Origin: Paragordius varius
Taxonomy: Eukaryota; Nematomorpha
Direction: 5' to 3'
Assembly: GCA_964247055.1 (NCBI GenBank)
Contig: OZ176050.1
Span: 8,184,001 to 8,248,000 of the forward strand
DNA: 64,000 nucleotides
A program made the translations under genes and the position numbers. The notes beneath the pieces were generated by a model that saw only the letters and a program-made list of their open reading frames with translations, ran no database searches and had not been told where the DNA came from. Shown one piece after another: positions 23,038-37,037 of this stretch. How positions within the stretch are numbered: position 1 is the first letter of the stretch; each line of letters begins with the position of its first letter.

Positions 23038-23283
23038 TTATTTAAAAAAATTACATATAGTTTGTAGGATCATGTTTCCAGGTGGGATCATGTCGAATGA
23101 GGTTCTGATCGGATTTTCAGGATTCATACGGTCAAGGTGACCGTAGTATCTCATTTTTTTAATTGGATAAATTTGTTTATTGACTCTATTGCGGAGATCT
23201 TGGGGATTCAGTTGCGTTGACATCAGGCTTAGTATGTGATTTTCTTCGCCGATGAAACGTTTTCTTGTGTATGTTAATGCCAT
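23038..23283 (-). pseudogene. LINE fragment, minus strand
   Basis: Encodes NRVNKQIYPIKKMRYYGHLD followed by RMNPENPIRTSFDM. The R-x-x-Y-x-G-H-x-x-R-M motif is typical of the C-terminal end of LINE reverse transcriptases. It faces the related plus-strand fragment that begins about 20 bp away. 22764-23037, after DCTN4, holds nothing else I can assign. Confidence 0.65.
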
Positions 23284-23299
23284 GGTTTCTATGGCCTAT

Positions 23300-23575
23300 G
23301 TCAAAACTGGAGTCAATAGCCAAATTTATCCAATTCAAAAGAATGAAAAATTACGGTCATTTTGACCGTATGAATCCTGATAATCCGATCAGAACATTCG
23401 ACATCATCTCACCTGGATATAATAAATGTCGTCCTCGCTGCTAAAAAGATTGATCTGGATTTCCAACAACTCCAACTGCTAAAAACAGATTGTATTGATA
23501 AGGAACTATTTCATAAAAAGCTGGATAGGTTACTACACCATCAAAACTGATTGTTAAACAACAACAACAACAGTT
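23300..23575 (+). pseudogene. LINE fragment, plus strand, with (CAA)n 3' tail
   Basis: Encodes KFIQFKRMKNYGHFDRMNPD then NPIRTFDIISPG. A frameshift follows, then IDLDFQQLQLLKTDC and a stop. After the stop comes a short (CAA)n run at about 23555-23572, which looks like the 3' tail of a retroelement. The fragment is homologous to the minus-strand piece at 23038-23283, so the two form an inverted pair. The stretch 23576-24280 shows no coding signal. Confidence 0.65.
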
Positions 23576-24280
23576 TGTATGACAGGCTATTTGGCGATTA
23601 TGTTTTAATATTTAATATTTGGGTATTCAATAAGTCATATTATGTGAATTAGGCTAATTAATTCAATTTGGAATAATTTGATACACACTTAAGCAAAATT
23701 AATAATGAATATTCGTTAGGAACATCTAACCTTTTCAAATTACACAAAATAATTATGTAATTTCAATCATATATTTATTTTGTTTAATTTGAAAACATAT
23801 TTTGATGTTTGCATCAAAATAATAGTCGCAATTTTAATTATTTGTGAAAAAATATAATTTTTATTCGTTATACCAAAATACATACATGATTTAAAAAATC
23901 TGCTAAAATAATGATAATATGAATATCATAGCCATTATCATAAGGAATACTACTAAACACCTTTCATAAATTAATTACACCCAATTTATTACAGCATATT
24001 TCACCTTAACTATAATTGTTATTCTAGAAATATGATTTTCAATAAATGTATTAATAATATTATTAAATTACTAACAAAAAAATAAAAAAAATCCCATTCC
24101 TTATTATGGTAAAATCAAAAAATATTTTTTTCCCATATAATACAGGATATAAATATACAATTACAAATTAAATTAAAAGGATGCGCGGAATGGCTGGCTA
24201 TACAAGTTTTATGTTGTAAGAATTGTAAAAAAAACATTAATTTTCAAAGTTGTTGCGAAAAAATGATGCATTTCATTTAT

Positions 24281-27200
24281 CTAAATAGGACTTTTGGGAG
24301 GTGAGGGACGGGACATGCCACTTGTTTCATTGGTTAATTCCGCTTCATTTATAATATTGTATCCATAATGAATAGCTGTCAAATCGTTTTCGTTGACACC
24401 GTTTTGCATAGTAGTTTTATACACTTCTAAATTATAAGTTATAAAAACCAAGTATTAAAATTGGTTAACGCATGATTATTCATTAATTTATTTTATTCTT
24501 CCTATTAAACAAACTACATTTCCTAATTTTATACTTTTGTATTAAGCGGGAACTTCGTTTATGCCCACTAATTCTAAGGTACCACCAAAACACAAATAAA
24601 AAGCAATAAGAAAATACAGACTAAAAATGATATTAAAACTTCAAACGTTTAAAGTCAAATTTAAAATCTCCTAAAAAATTAGTGAATCCGACCTTGCCTA
24701 AACAAAAATTTTAAGAACTATGGAAATAACGAAATACAAAAATAACCAGTTAAATAAATTCACTATTATCAATAAATTAATAAACACTAACATTTGGAAT
24801 TATATAGCTGATAATGTGCAGCATACACTTATATTTTGGAAAATCGGACTTTTGAAAAACACAAATTAATAATTTGGTTCAAATATAATTTACCATTATT
24901 TATTGGGGTTACGGTTGCATTCGTTTGAGATAAACGCTTTTCATATTCGTCTATTAAAATGATAAAACCTTCCTGTTCTTTTTGCATTTTGGACAATTCA
25001 TTTTGTAATTCCTCGTTTTTAAGTTTAAGTTTTTCATTTTCCCGCTAACATCCAAATAAATTAAGTTACTTGAAAAGAAAAAAGAAAAACATTATAAAAA
25101 ATTACCTTTAATTTAGTTAAGGCATCATTACCAGATACAGAATTAATTATGCTAATCTCGTTCAAATCCAATGTGGTTGACCGACCAATGCTTTCCAAAT
25201 CACCTAATATGAAATTGAATAAATTAATAATTTTATAAAAATCAAACATCATTTTTCATAAACTTACAGTATAGTTATAGCCCCGTATATCAATTTTATA
25301 AAAATAAATGTAACTTATAATATATCTTAACATAAATTAAACGGAATATGAACCAGTTTTTATAATTTTTTTATGCTCATTTTTAATTTTTGCTATTAAT
25401 TGATGAAACTTTTAATTAAACACGATTATAGCATAATAAGGAAAAAACCTTTTTCGCTACCAACATCAACGTTGGGGGCAGTATCTCCGGCCTCAGAACT
25501 GGATTTTGGTTTCGCAGATACTGTGGTCAATGTAAAATTTTTCACAAGATTCGTATCGTAGTATGGATCATTCATGTAGAAATCTTGGCTATACCCTAAA
25601 AAGACAAATAATTTATGTAAAAATTAAAATTATAAGGACAAGTAAATTATATGTTTTTTAAAAAAGGCATCCATATTTAAATCGTGTTAAGTTGCAAAAT
25701 AAGGAACAGAAGTGTAAATTGGTAACATCCTATCACTTTCATAATTGTCAGGTTTTAAAGTATAAAAAAGTAATTTTTATAAAAAAAATTTTTTAGTTTT
25801 TACGTTTTGCCTTTATAATTTAAGTTTTTACTGTTAAATGCATATTTATATTAGATTCAGTCAAAGCATTTTTTGGTTTTTTTTGTGATTTGACCCTTTT
25901 TACCTAGGCTTTTAAAAATAGCGTTATTAACTTTTGATAAATTAGATTTTTATGTCCGTTTTCCGTCCGCGCTTTACGTCAAAGATGTTTGACTGTATCG
26001 CCAAACTACTATTGCAAGATGGTTAACATGTTATAATATACCATTTACAATTCAAATTTAACCTAAAAATAAATTAGTTTCGGGCTAATATAACTGATCA
26101 TTAATATGAAGTATATTTTTATGGTGTAGTTTGTTATTTTTTTCAGTATTATATTAATTTAAAACAAAATCTCATTTTTTTAAAAATGATAAAAATATAG
26201 GTATTTTTAAACTTTATTTTTAGGGTTAATTTGAATTATTCGAGGATGAATTTGAACTGTAAATGGTTTTTTTGACAAAATAAAATATTTAATATAAAAA
26301 CTAATAATATTAATTACCAGACGGAAAATATGGAGTCTGAACAAGGGGATATTGGTAATTTACGTTTGCGTTGACATTGTCTAAAAAACATGTTATTGAT
26401 TGTAAAAATTTTATTCTTGAATGTGACAAAAAGTTAAAAAAAAATAATTTTGTAAGCTACCTGTTTGTTGTATAGGTTGGTTTTGTACGGGCTATATAAA
26501 ACAAAAATAAAAGTATGATGAATTATAATTTTATATAAGTATATGAAATAAGTAAATTTCAAGTTTGTAATAAATTAATAACAAAAAAATAGAATATAGC
26601 AAAAAGCTTTTCATTTGAAAATAATGGTTGCGATGCTAGACTAATTATTAATATTTAATTCTTGTTAGGTACTGCTATATAATTTTAGATTAATCAATAA
26701 AATTAATATTTATATATATTAAGATTGATACGTAGCCAAAATGTCTCATCTATAAAAAATACTTGGTATAACGGTATTTGTTTTACAATATGTACCTTAG
26801 TTTTCATATTCTAACTAAGCAAAACTATAATAATATAGAATTTTTTTAAAAAAAATAAAGTACAACAGATTATCAAATTCAAAGACTCTCTGTTCATTGA
26901 ATAGAATGATAATTTCATTATTTCGTGCGCATCTAGCCATAATTATTATATTTAAAACTAAGTGCAATCATTATAATACTGTTATCGAAATCAGTAAAGT
27001 TGTTAAAAAAGATGATTTTACGGATAAATATAAAAATCCTACATTTAAGGATTGATCCTGGGTAGGTGGTGGTGCCATTATACCATAATAAACTGCATTA
27101 TTTTGGGTCGATGGAAAACCCGTGGGATAGTTTTGATTATAATTAGTGGGAACCATTGGATAGTTTTGAGCATTATTTTCTTGTGATAATGGATAGTTAA

Positions 27201-29995
27201 CCATACCATTCATTCCCATATTATTGTTATTATTGTAATTTGCGAATTCCTCACTTTTTAATGACCTATCATAGTTTGTATTTTGGTTAATAGGCGGTGT
27301 TGGTGTAGGTTGCATACTATTCATGTTGAATTGATAATTGATTGGATTGGGGAGCATAACATTTGGATGTGGTGCATTTGGATTCATACCTGCAAACAAT
27401 TTAAAAAATGTGTCTCAAAATTATTTAATCTAGTAATCATTTACAGCGAAAATCATTTTAGTAAATATCGGGAATTGAAAATAAAACCGTTTATTTTGGT
27501 TACAGTTTCTTGGCTAAAAATATGGTATTGGTTCCGGTACTATTGGTTTATAATATAAATTTAGAGATATTATAGTAATGAATGTGAATAAATACTGGCA
27601 TGATAACTATGTAGGCCACAAAAATTAATTTTCCCTGAAAAAAGTAAAAAAAAAAACATTTAAAAAAATGGAACCCCGGTTCCGGATTAACGGTTTGGAA
27701 TCGTTTTTAGACTCTTTTGGTACAAAAAAAGGTTTACGAAAAAATCCCCGATCAATACATAATGGTTTTGATTGCTTTACATATGCCGATTCACTAAACC
27801 ATACTTAAATTTTGCATATGAGCGGCATTAAATTGAATTTGTTTTTGATATTGATCATTCATAATTTGTTCGGTTTCACGTTGAACTTGTAACGATTTCA
27901 TATGTTGATTGAGTTCTTCGTATTTCGTTGTTAAATAATCCAATTGTTTTTGATATTCTCCACATTTTCCATTCAAGCCTTCAATCGTTTTTTCCTAAAT
28001 AATGATAGTGCTGTTAAAAACTGTTGTAATAAACAAATAAACTAAATAAAAAGCCTTTATATTACATCAAAACTCCGAAAATAACTAAAACAGTGTAAAC
28101 CATAATATGTTTAGTAAATATATATATATATATGTGTATATAATATTTATATAAATATTATATAGTAATTTAACAATATGTCATATATAAATAATAATGG
28201 CAAACATTTTCAAAAATTACCTTTTACCTAGATAAAAAAATTGAATTATACTAAATTGTTGATTTTATCACAATTTATTAAGTTTTTATTTATGTTGAAA
28301 ATATCAACTTATAATGGCAGTCTTTACATCAACATATGTAAATTTTTATTAATTTATTTTGTGGTGTAAGGAAACATCAATTGTTAAAAAACACAATATA
28401 TTTAATTATATGTTTATTACTTTTTGTTGAATTGTGCCTTCATATTTACGGGTAAAATATTCGATTTGCTCCAATTTATAGTTATCTTGGTTGTTGTCAG
28501 ATCCAAAATTTCGCAAAATAAAAGCTAGTCAAAAATAAGCATAAATAAAAATTTATCTAAAAAACATATTATGATTTTACATTTTTTAAGTATATGTTAT
28601 GTTATATAATTTAATTTTCGTATTACAAATAAGAATTTAATAAAATCTCAAAAATATCTAAAACAGAATATCGTATGTTAATTTGACAATTGCGGTTTAA
28701 CAAAAAATATTTTGTTGACATCATAAGCAAAAAACACTTGGTAGTAGTTTTCGACTAAAATATTAAGCGAAAAACGAAATAAAGAATTTAACGGTTTATT
28801 AAAACTTAACGGTTATAAGTATTAGTTTTAAAGTAAATTTACTTTCATAGAAAAGGAAATGTTTGAAAAACATGCTCCCATAAACACATAGATTTTGGGT
28901 AATTTTCGCAACTTGATCGTCATATCTTTGGATTGCATCTGTATGTTCTTTCATTTCTGGTGTGTTTTGTTTATCCATGTCTTGTGGTGCTTTAACATCA
29001 GCCGTTGTATTCATAGTAATAGGAGATGGTATTCCAGTTCTCAATAAATATGAACGCATTGCTAATCTTCCAATTTTTTCTAAAACGAAACTCTCACTCG
29101 CTCCTGTACCGTTTTCCTCTGTATTAATTCAATTATATAAATTTAATCAAGTTAACATTTTTTTTCAAATCAATATTTCGATAAATCATTACCTTTTAAT
29201 CGCATCTCGTAAATAATTCTAATAAGGAAATAAGCGTTTTTAAAATAAAAAATTTCAACATGCCCCTAGTCTCGATTCTTAACATTTCTATTTTAATAAA
29301 TAAAATAATGTTTTATTTTAATTTTCAAAAAATGTTAATTTTTTGTTAGCAACATAAAAGTATATATTTAAAGAAATAATTTTAAAGTAACACAAATTTA
29401 ATTTTGACAAATGTTTGAGGATATATCAATAACTAGCGTATGATGAACTTATAGAAATTATTAAATATAAAAACTATTTGAATATATAGCCGGAACAATT
29501 TTCTAAACTTATTTTATGTTCTTTTAAGATCTTTTTTATAACAAAAAGTATGCAAAAGACAAAAAAAAGAACCAAAAACAAAAATATTTTATATATATAT
29601 ATATATATTTTCAATTAATACTTGGAAAATTTAAAATTTGGTTTTTTATTCGAAACAGATAAAAGATACACCTATTCATAAGTTAAAGGTTTTTTAAACA
29701 TTTTCACATCTTTCATTGAAATGAGATCTTGACTGTAATGTTAACAAAAAGGGCGTTTTAACATTATAGTTAAGAGTAATATCAAATCTAATTTAAATAA
29801 AAACACCACCATTTTTAAATACTTTAGATATTTTTAATAATAAGGAAAACAGTCTAGGTAAAAAGAGACTAGATTGGCTTAAAATTAGCGATCGACAAAA
29901 TGTATGACATAAGGATGCATGTCAATTGTAATATATGTTCAAAATTTTTGATTGATTTTATGTTTTAAATTAACAATACAATTGAATGTCTGTTA

Positions 29996-30033
<38 letters not shown>

Positions 30034-30869
30034 TATAAAACTTAATAATAAATCAAAATAGCCAATAATACCGTATATTTTCTAATACCTGATCCATTTA
30101 ACTCTCTATAAGAGTTTCGAACAAAAGCCAACTTGGACGTGAACATATCAAGTCCCAATCGTTTTTTAACGATATCTTTGAATTTATTTCTAAAATAATA
30201 TACAAAATATAAATTTAAAGCATAATAAAATATATTATCATTATTATTTGTAAATGCGTATGAAAATATATTATTACTGTGCTGTTTCATCAGACACTCC
30301 CAAAGCTATTAAACCAAATAAAAAAGCGGATAGGCCTTGAATTACGCCTGATAAATACGCGAAATCGTCAGACATTTCTAATAAATTATATATTAGACAT
30401 GAAAATATTTTTTTAGTTAAATGAAAAATGGCCTATTTTTATTAATTTTACTGTTTTATAGTTCAACATGATGCGGAAAAATATCAACACCTAAATTAGT
30501 AAAATGCAAAATATTTCTATAACAAATGAACAAACAGATAAAAAAAATTAAATTGGAACATTTTAAGTACCGTTAACAATCGATCATAAATGTAAAATAT
30601 AATTTATATTTTTATTAAATTGGTCATAACGTCCGAATTGTATTAATTTATAAAAATAATAAACATTCCACAAAAAATATATTTTACAAAAAATAAAAGT
30701 TATAAAACTCTTTTCAGCATGGTTATATCCATCATCGTCTGATGATGAGGTGAAGGCATCCTCTTTTTTAATGGATTTGTTTTTATTAGATTTATTAGTT
30801 GATTTATACTTGGAATATCCACTTTGATTCGTGTAGTCCCCTGTAATTTGGGATATAAGCTAAATGGAA

Positions 30870-30900
<31 letters not shown>

Positions 30901-33900
30901 TTTAGCAAATTGCGTAGTTTTACTGCTCTGCGGACATATTTAAGTATCAACATTTATACGATATGCGTGCTATAAAGTATTATAAAAAACTTACACAAAA
31001 GAGATTGTATTTCGATATAAAGATACTTAAGATTCAAATAGTTGAACCACATTGGTAATGTACGCATATGATTATTTAATGCTCTTTTGTAAAAGATTAC
31101 AATTCTATTTTTAACGATAAATTTTATGAGATTGTTGCATTTTGCGATATTCTATTTTTGATGTATAATAAAAGTCCCAAACTAGCAATTTGTTTGGAGC
31201 TGTAGATTCCTGGATATTATTTTAATTAAATGGCTTATTTTTTTTAAGTAACATAACGCAAATAAATACTATTTAAATCATTTTTATCATTAAAATGGTT
31301 ATACAAAAAAATTATAAAAAAGGCAAGTGTCTGTATTCCATTTGAAAAAACCTTTTTTGAAGCAAAACGTTTAATATTTTCTATATTACAAAAAGGGCTA
31401 CAGTTGTTTCATTCTCTCAACTTAACAAATCCAAAAATTTATTAATTACAGTAGGTAAAACTTACGAAATTTGTTATGTCATTGTTCTTTTTCTTCGTTA
31501 TCTTTAAAATTATGGGGCTTGATGAAGTTTCCAAGAAAGCAGATGTTACAGTACTTGAATTTGATAGCCAATGCGACAAAAAAATTAATGATCCAATTTT
31601 TGAATGCATGTTTTTGGTCTAAACAATACACATACATATATAAATATTAATAATATATATATATATATATATTAAAATCGGTATAACTAACTAAACCTTT
31701 TGAAATATTCCCACAATGTATTCCATCAATGAACAATCTTGAAAGCTTTGTTGATTTGATTCATTATTTTGCAGAGTGTGTGTATTATTATCAAAATTTT
31801 TTTCTCCCACATTGGTTTGAGGAATGGTCGCCGTCGTCGTCGTCAGGGGCAATTTAAATTTTACCTTAAGTAATTGTTCCTTAATGTCATTCAAAATAGT
31901 GTCGGATTTATTTTCATTTCCAACAGCTGTATTTGTACCACCTTTAACTTTATCATTGGACGTGTTGTTGGTAGTTTTATTATCAGTTTGATGGGATGAT
32001 GTGGAAAGACAATAAGAAAGGGCAAGACACGCAAACCAAGTATTTAACGTTTCAGTCTTTTTGTGTGTAACCGGATCCAAAATTAACTCAGAGGCGACAT
32101 CATAATCATTAATGTGCAATATAGCCGCACCGGAACTTGTTAAGAGGGCATTAAGTAATATGGGTGCAATAATTACTACAGTTAAAAATAGGTGTAAAAT
32201 AAGCATAATGCTAAATATGTTGTGAAAAGATAAATTGTGCAAGTGTTAAAGTATAGTCTAACTAAGAGCGTGAATCTGTCCAGCTGTGACCAAGGGCAAA
32301 ATTATTAGTATGTTGTTTTTATGCATTAATTTTTTCAAGTACCATTGTAAAATTCGGATATAAAGGCGCCTTATTTCATAGCATATATTTTATGGATAAT
32401 ATATGGAAGACATAAACAATTTAACACTTTTATTAAAACTATTCGATAATACCAAAACATATCAAACTTGAAAATAAAAAAAGAAATTTATTGTCTTTAA
32501 GTATCATATATTTCAAATATCTATTTATCTGACAAACTAAATAATTATTTTTACATTGTTTTGGATTGTTGGTAGAGTTAGTGTTTGTTGTGATGGGAGC
32601 AATTATTTTATGTCGCAAAGTTGGGTTAGCATACACAAGGCAATAAAAGAATTGCAGGATAACACGACGTAAGAGCAATGGTTTTTGTTCATTTAGCATG
32701 GAACACAGTAATATATCAATGAATGGCCTATAAATATTTATATTAAATCATATATATATATTTTGCATAAATTCTATCTCATTAAATAAACTGTTTCCCC
32801 AATCAATGGAATAATTTTCCATCAAGATATAAACTTAAGATAATATTGTTTACATAGCAATGGGTACCAAATTATAATTATTATATTAATTTTAAAAAAT
32901 ATTTAACCAAAAAGAAGATGGTTTATTGGGGAAATCTTTTCGTTAAAATACGCGTATATTAAATAAAACCAAATATGGAATTTTATCCTAGATTTGCATT
33001 CTTTGTCTCAGAATAACATAATCTATTTTTTAACCAATTTTTATACAGTATAACGGATTTATGTATATTGAGTACGATATGAGTTACACGCCTAACAATT
33101 CTATTCTTTGCTTAAAAAGAATTAATATTAGTTAATGTACTTTCTTTATCTACAGAATATATTTTTTATTGAAATTATATATTGTAAAATTACTGTAGAC
33201 TTTTTATGGTAGATCATGATTATAAAAAAATATTTGTTAAAAAAATTAATAATTATGTTTATTATTTCGTCCGCCTTTTTATGGTTATAATTATATTTTA
33301 AAACAGAGGTGTCCAACATGCTTTGTTTAGTAGGCAAAAGTGATCTAAAAATATTGAAATAAAAATTAGATTTTAATTAAATACGATTATTTAGAAGATA
33401 AATCATCTGAAATTGAACTTAAATAAATTAAAAATAAAATCATTAAGCAGCCGGCAATATTTGCGTTGGACACTGCTTTAAGATATCAATTAGAAGTTTA
33501 GTTAAATATGATTTTTGGGGATTCAGAACCATGCACAAGAATAAATGATTTGTTATAACGATAAGCACTAATAAAAATGTTACCAAAACTGAGCAAAGTA
33601 TATTAAAATAAACCGCAATCAATAACTATAATAAGGAGGTGACAAAAATGAAAAAATTAATGTGCGCATTAAAAAAAGAATGAATAAAACTCAGCCGAAT
33701 CAATGATTTTCATCTTTTTTAAAAAAATAAAAAAATTTGTGTAAGTATTATTCCTCCTAATATTATTATCCGAAAGTGCCAAAACCACCGGAAAATAGCA
33801 GAAATAAAAAATATTTTGACACATATGGTGAAATATGGAACCATTAAATAATTAATATTTTAGATCGAGAGTAGGAATCGGTTCCAAAAGGTTTAATGCC

Positions 33901-35745
33901 TATTTCCGTTATGTTAAAAAATAGTTATATTTCTATAATACCATATAGATAAGTCTTTACAATATTACCAAAAAATTGATCCGAAAAAATATTCTCATTC
34001 ATTGACATATATTGGTGAAACATTATTGACTTATGCTTAAATCTATCATAAAATCAAATTGTTTCATAATGTTATATTAAACGCAATAGACAGAAAAAAA
34101 GAATGGCACATTTTTAAATATGTATGATTCAAAGTAAGCCATTTTTCAGATAAAATAAAATAAATGGTAACAAAAAACAGTCTGTTTAATATTAAATAGT
34201 TTCAAAATAAAATAAACTCAAACTATTTAATAATGTTAAATCTAAAAATGAACCTAGGTGGTTGTGATGGAGCCATAAGTGTAGCAAAAAAATCTTGATT
34301 TTCCAAACAGCCTTTGATGATGTGGCCCACGGTTAAAATTGACTGGGAATAAAAATAAAATAATAACGTTATGATAAAAAGCAAATAATTAAAAACTATC
34401 AATTTAAAACAAAAAAAATATATAGCTTAAAATATGCATGCCAATAAGAAAGATTGAATTTCAAAATACTTATTATGGATATTAAAACGCATGTTAAACA
34501 TTTAATGAATTTTATAAAAGTTCATATTACCTGAATTAGCAATTCCGAAGGGACTCCACTGGCCATAAGTAAATTATCACAAATGCATTGCAATATACCA
34601 TTGCGAGCCAAAACTATTTGTGAAGCTCTAACACTATGTAACACATTAGTCGAAGCACTTTGAGCTTGTAGAGGGCACACAAAAGTTTTAATCAACTAAA
34701 AACATATTGTATAATCGTAAACTGAAAGCTAAAAATTCAAAAGTAATGCGCGTCTTGTTTATAAGAATATACTCTCTCTTAAACATCAAAAAACTTTTTA
34801 AGCCGACCATCATTAACAATATTTAACATAAGTGAAACAACCATTCAAAATCATATTTCTAAATTTAATATTTTAAAATGTATAACACTTGGGTACAACA
34901 CATTCAAGTCCTTCGATTCAAATTGATGTATTTGGATACTCCAGGCTTGTTTAAAATATATTTCAAAAAATATGAAATGAATTGAAAACATGGCAAAAAT
35001 TTTCACATTTTTAACATAAATGAACCGAAATATATAGAAAATTTCATTCGAAAATACTTATTACTTATCCTCAAGGTAAAAATTTAGTCAACATGACATG
35101 TGTGCAGCAGTTAAATTTAAAAATAATACAAAATAAACCAGTTTTTCTATTTCTATCAATGTTAGATGTGATTCACATGAAAAATAATTTTCATTTTAGC
35201 TTAAATCAAATAAACACGATATTTTGCAAAAATGTTGCAAAATAAAAATGGCGTCAAAGTAATTTGATATGGAACTTTTTATTCAAACCCAAATTTTATT
35301 TAGATATTTTGTCTTATTTATATAATTATTAGGATAGAATAAATTTAAATTGGTACTGTTTCTTTCAGTAGTTTTTTAATAATTTCTACTTAAATATAGT
35401 CTGGGGTATTTAGGTAGCTCAATTTGAATCGAAGTGTTAATCCACCAAAACATATGTTGAATTAAAAAATATATGGATAAAAATTTAAAAATTTTAAGTA
35501 ATCGAAAGCCTCGCTCGCTATAAATAAAAGATTATGTACATGTATTATTTGAATAAAAGAAATAAGAAAATAAAAATTTTCCGAATAATATTCTTTGACC
35601 CATTTTTAAAGCAAATATTGGAGATAATTTAAATTTATTTGAACTTTCTTCATTTGTCTTATCATTTTCATATTACCATTTTATATCAAGCTAGTTAAAA
35701 AAATCTATCAATATTTTTTAAATATATAACAAATAATTTATGAAA

Positions 35746-35785
<40 letters not shown>

Positions 35786-37037
35786 GCAAACATAAAACAC
35801 CAATTAGCAACCAGGTTAAATTATACCTTTAACATCATAAAAATGTTTCGTATTTTATTGTTATCAAAGGTAGGTGAACTACTAGTATTATTTTCGGCTT
35901 TAGTCGTATCAGATACCGCCAAAGATGGTTCATTATTTTTGGATATGCTATCCTTTGAGCCAATTTTTTCCTTTTTATTTAAAGCGTTATCGTGTAAATC
36001 AATCATAAAATTATTATTATTATCGTCTGATTCGATATCGGGTTGTCGAGCTATTGAATCCATGAAAGGTCGCACAATCGATTGAAAACAGCCTTGTTCA
36101 CGAAACAAAAGATGAGTTGAGGAATTTGAATGTAACAAATTCATCAATAATTTTAGGCAATCTTGCGTTACACAACCTGTCAAATATCATTAATAAAAGT
36201 ATTAAAAAATGAAATAATGATATTATTAATACCTCCGTTAGAAAAATCTTCCATGGTTAATATATGCAAAATGTGATCAAATCCATTTTCAAAAGCAATA
36301 ATATTTTGTATATCTTTATTTGAATTAGCTAAATCGACTAAAGTTAGTATGGCCTACCATATATATAAATAAAAGATATACGTCGTTTCTAATAACTTCC
36401 CTTGCATCTTCCAATAGGTCCAAAATTTTTGAAAAACCATTTTCTATTTTAAGCATGGAAGATTGCACTAATTTTGCATCGTTTTGCAAAAGTATTTTAA
36501 AGAATTTTAAAGCTGAAAAACGTATAGAAAACTCATATTCCTAAATATTTAAATTATGCGTAATACTTCAATTAATTTTAAAATAATAGCCAGGTGCTTA
36601 GCATCTTTCAAATATATTTCGGTAAACTGATAATATGATTCTAATAATAATAAACAATATTGACCTTCTGATGTTGATAAATTTACGATAAGGGTTAAAC
36701 AGTCTAACGTATTCACAATCAATTCTGAGGACACTCTATATTATTAAAAATAAAAAATACTGATTTTGCTCCAATATACTCACTAAAGGATCGATAGATC
36801 TTGCACCTATCTCAATTTTATATTTCTATAAATTATGATAATAATAACATCTAGTTTTGCAAATGATGAGAGAGCTTTAACTGCCTCGATTTTGTCCTCT
36901 AATCTTACAGAGCTACCTAATCTATCAAGAATCAAGTCAATCTAAATAATAATTAAATAATAAACATATTCAGTGATAGACTCCGATTCTTCTGAGGAAT
37001 CTATGAAAATTCCTTTAAAATGTCTCAATAAATCCAT
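24281..37037 (-). CDS. USO1: General vesicular transport factor p115 (Uso1)
   Basis: Golgi tether for COPI/COPII vesicles. Twenty-five exons, all in phase, 1315 aa: 37037-36966, 36941-36849, 36825-36761, 36735-36567, 36540-36382, 36353-36233, 36176-35827, 34695-34531, 34342-34254, 32727-32555, 32175-31697, 31618-31466, 30859-30709, 30377-30278, 30189-30089, 29118-28888, 28524-28421, 27994-27805, 27389-27043, 26491-26461, 26380-26318, 25595-25449, 25203-25106, 25044-24894 and 24426-24281. The armadillo head matches p115 block by block: DLLEDAREVIRND, NIIAFENGFDHIL, CVTQDCLKLLMNLL, NGILQCICDNLLMASGVP, SMLNEQKPLLLRRV, GVIQGLSAFLFG. Coiled coils follow (exons 16-18 and 23-24), interrupted by an N/P-rich region in exons 19-22. 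The acidic C-terminal tail of other p115 proteins is missing; the protein ends MSRPSPPKSPI. The first five introns are 23-28 nt. Exon 10/11 and 16/17 junctions are chosen by phase and similarity. Confidence 0.95.
29996..30033. repeat. (CA)n(TA)n microsatellite in USO1 intron 15
   Basis: A CA run at 29996-30010 passes directly into a TA run to 30033. Comparable TA runs occur at about 5557-5580 (ERCC1 intron 5), 30871-30894, 31653-31672, 35750-35782 (USO1 intron 7) and 45569-45594. All are in introns or intergenic DNA. Confidence 0.9.
33304..33473. mobile_element. hAT-like MITE, copy 3 (USO1 intron 9)
   Basis: Inverted termini CAGAGGTGTCCAAC (33304-33317) and GTTGGACACTG (about 33463-33473). 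Flanking 8-mers TTTTAAAA and CTTTAAGA agree at six positions, consistent with a decayed hAT target duplication. About 170 bp and non-coding. Confidence 0.55.
34883..35440 (+). mobile_element. piggyBac-like MITE, copy E (USO1 intron 7)
   Basis: Starts CACTTGGGTACAACAC near 34887 and ends AATCGAAGTGTTAA at 35427-35440. Its orientation is opposite to USO1 transcription. It accounts for half of the 1131-nt intron 7, immediately after the run of tiny introns ends. Confidence 0.75.
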
